IMG/VR virus record: IMGVR_UViG_3300047409_000130
Location: 1 to 38,282 of that record
Direction: 5' to 3' (one strand)
Length of the DNA: 38,282 nt
From: a virus
The translations under genes and the position numbers were made by a program. Below the pieces are notes generated by a model, which was given only the letters and a program-made list of their open reading frames with translations, had not been told where the DNA came from and searched no databases. Below are positions 36,802 to 38,282 of this stretch, one piece after another; position 1 is the first letter of the stretch, and every line of letters starts with the position of its first letter.

Positions 36802-37580
36802 GACGCCGCTCCCACGAGGGCGAGCTGCGCGTCATCAGGGGCGGGTGGCTCGTCGTCCGGCTCCGGCTCGGTGAGGTCGAGGTGGCCCACCTTGAGCCGC
36901 GACAGGCGCATCACGCGGTACGTGATGGGGCGCGTGGCGTCCTTCGGGGTGAACGACTCCTCGCGCATCTCGCCCCACGCCTGGACGCGGAACGCCTCGA
37001 TGCCCGCACGGTATTCCGAGATGAGTTCCGCGAGCGCGCCGACCGCCTCCACCTTGAGCTTCGTGCGCCCCTCGGTGAGCCGGAACGCGATACGCGGCCC
37101 GACGCTCGTCTGGCGCATCTCGAAGTCCGCGTCGCCCGTGCCCTTCTCGGCGGTGCCGAACAGCCCGTCGGCGATGGGATCCGGTGCGGGTGCGGCGGGT
37201 TCGCCTTCCTTGTTGCGGAACTCCTGAGCCGACGCGATCGACTTGTCGATGCCGATGCCGAGCGCCCCGATGGCGCGGCCCCACGCGCTCGTCTCGGTGT
37301 TCTCCAGCTCGGACCCGTTCGTGTACGGCGTCCGGCCGGGGAGTTCCATCCACGACCAGCCGACGGCCGGCTGCGGGTCGTCCGGGGTCCGGTACGCCTT
37401 CGCCTCCACCCACACGCGCGGCTTGCCGTCCGGGTCGCTGCTCGCGCTCACGGACGACGTGACGAGCCGCCCGTCGGGGTGCTTCGCGTAAAACTGGGCG
37501 ATGCGGTCCTTGACTTCGACGTAGCCCGCCAGGCGGTCGTTCATCCGCGCGCCGCGCCCCTGCTCCACGACTGGACTCAT
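36798..37580 (-). CDS. ERF/Sak-like single-strand annealing protein
   Basis: A 260-residue protein. Residues ~18-115 match the ERF-type pattern: DRIAQFYAKHPDGRLVTSSV, VWVEAKAYRTPDDPQPAVGW and YTNGSELENTETSAWGRAIG followed by ALGIGI. The E-x-x-x-T-S-A-x-G-R-A-x-x-x-L-G core is the family's hallmark. The C-terminal part (LKVGHLDLTEPEPDDEPPAP) is acidic. It promotes strand annealing in phage recombination. ATG 37580 overlaps the previous stop. Confidence 0.78.
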   Translation of the reverse strand: MSPVVEQGRGARMNDRLAGYVEVKDRIAQFYAKHPDGRLVTSSVSASSDPDGKPRVWVEAKAYRTPDDPQPAVGWSWMELPGRTPYTNGSELENTETSAWGRAIGALGIGIDKSIASAQEFRNKEGEPAAPAPDPIADGLFGTAEKGTGDADFEMRQTSVGPRIAFRLTEGRTKLKVEAVGALAELISEYRAGIEAFRVQAWGEMREESFTPKDATRPITYRVMRLSRLKVGHLDLTEPEPDDEPPAPDDAQLALVGAAS

Positions 37581-37837
37581 AGCCCGAGGCTCACGTTCTG
37601 CGCCGGTCGAGTCCGACCGCGGCTATCCCATCGGCCCTCCGGGTGGCCCGCGCAGTGGAGCGGGAGACGCTTGAACTCCGCGACGGTCATCGTCTCGATG
37701 CGCGCGCCCTTCTTCGCCCAGCCAGCCGCGTCCTTGTAGGCGTCGGCGTCGTGGCCGTCGAGGACGGTTACGCCCCACAGACAGCCACACTCAGCGCGCC
37801 CGACGAGACACTTGTGGCCCTCGTCCGGATCCGTCAT
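37577..37837 (-). CDS. Small Cys-containing early protein (86 aa)
   Basis: KCLVGRAECGCLWGVTVLDG contains C-x7-C-x-C, and HCAGH near the end may complete a metal site. Next comes AAGWAKKGARIETMTVAEFK, a compact helix-strand. Coupled as ATGA on both sides. Unknown. Confidence 0.6.
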   Translation of the reverse strand: MTDPDEGHKCLVGRAECGCLWGVTVLDGHDADAYKDAAGWAKKGARIETMTVAEFKRLPLHCAGHPEGRWDSRGRTRPAQNVSLGL

Positions 37838-38109
37838 CGGATCGCCTCCAACGATGCGTGCAACTGCTCCTCGAGTTCGGTCTGCGCGTCCCCGAACAGG
37901 GCGTCCAGCGCGAGTTGCGGTTCGGCCTCCGGGTCGCTCAGGCGCGGCGGGAGCGCCACGTCCCGGCCCACGGTTGCCTCCAGGCGGACGCAGCGTGCGT
38001 GGCAGCGCATCGTCATCCCGTTGAGGGAGGAGCTGGCGAACCCGCCCCAGCTCAGGTCCACGAACGCGCCGTTCAGCGGCTCGCCGCAGACGTGGCACAG
38101 GCGGCTCAT
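37834..38109 (-). CDS. Small zinc-finger-like early protein (91 aa)
   Basis: N-terminal CHVCGEPLNGAFVDLSW and MRCHARCVRLEAT form two CxxC-type pairs (treble clef-like); the C-terminal half is acidic helix (EPQLALDALFGDAQTELEEQ). ATG 38109 overlaps the stop of the repeat gene (ATGA). Confidence 0.65.
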   Translation of the reverse strand: MSRLCHVCGEPLNGAFVDLSWGGFASSSLNGMTMRCHARCVRLEATVGRDVALPPRLSDPEAEPQLALDALFGDAQTELEEQLHASLEAIR

Positions 38110-38282
38110 GCGGCCACCGGCTCTCGCGTTGCCTGTGCGGCTTCCGCAAAGATCGTGGCGATGAGGCGGAGCGGCTCATCGCCCGCCGCCGACCACGCCG
38201 CCGACCACGCCGCCGACCACGCCGCCGACCTCGCCGACCACGCCGCCGACCACGCCGCCGACCCCGCCGCCGACCACGCCGC
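38106..38282 (-). CDS. Repeat-tailed phage protein, C-terminal part (gene enters from the right end)
   Basis: Same gene as 1-580. The frame entering at 38282 reads the Ala-Ala-Ser-Trp repeat, then leaves it at 38184 and ends in a non-repetitive tail GDEPLRLIATIFAEAAQATR EPVAA with a stop overlapping the next start. The tail is a normal helix, so the repeat is internal rather than terminal. Confidence 0.7.
   Translation of the reverse strand, partial: AAWSAAGSAAWSAAWSARSAAWSAAWSAAWSAAGDEPLRLIATIFAEAAQATREPVAA
38184..38282. repeat. 12-base tandem repeat tract (right end)
   Basis: Continuation of the left-end tract, here mostly in the gccgccgaccac variant. The last 18 bases (38265-38282) equal bases 2-19 of the window, and overlapping there keeps the coding frame. 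Confidence 0.9.

Overview
The window is an essentially complete genome of a temperate, siphovirus-type tailed phage, very GC-rich by eye. Its host is not identifiable. A lipoprotein with a Pro/Thr-rich, 'VYVTPAP'-type spacer and the high GC fit a Chloroflexota (Limnocylindria-like) or actinobacterial host, but that is a guess. The map is probably circular: the first ~160 and last ~100 bases are the same 12-base repeat (gccgccgac + variable triplet). They are the two halves of one leftward gene, and the reading frame is kept if the ends are overlapped by 18 bases.

Nearly everything reads leftward (minus strand). Gene after gene is joined by ATGA, GTGA or TGATG stop/start overlaps. Leftward order, crossing the contig ends: (1) An immunity region at 0.9-2.4 kb has a rightward XRE-type repressor, a leftward small HTH protein, an operator-like palindrome between them, and a rightward lipoprotein. 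(2) An early leftward operon runs from about 1151 through the contig junction to 30503. It holds a membrane microprotein, the repeat gene, zinc-finger proteins, an ERF/Sak-like annealing protein, an HNH-like protein, a replication-organiser candidate, a RuvC-like resolvase, an excisionase-like protein and a tyrosine integrase. (3) attP lies just beyond int and contains the 3' half of a tRNA-Cys(GCA) gene flanked by repeated 11-mers. (4) A small LuxR-type HTH gene follows, then two copies of a 24-base motif bracketing an HTH gene and a metallophosphoesterase gene. (5) Next is a lysis region with several small membrane proteins and a GH25 endolysin. (6) Receptor-binding proteins follow (LamG, SGNH hydrolase-LamG). 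(7) The head module is HNH, large terminase, portal, protease and HK97-type capsid. (8) A glycan cassette follows: GT4, cytidylyltransferase, GT2, SpsF-like and MptE-like proteins. (9) A rightward two-gene insertion comes next. (10) The connector and tail module ends the map: two major-tail paralogues, a tail-chaperone gene with a -1 frameshift site, the tape measure and a large minor tail protein.

The parts most likely to be new are the rightward two-gene insertion at 11.1-12.05 kb, whose leader can form an H-type pseudoknot that occludes the ribosome-binding site; the glycan cassette inside the morphogenesis operon, whose GT4 gene appears to start at ACG; the paired 24-base motifs around the phosphoesterase module; and a set of coupled microproteins of 21-65 residues.
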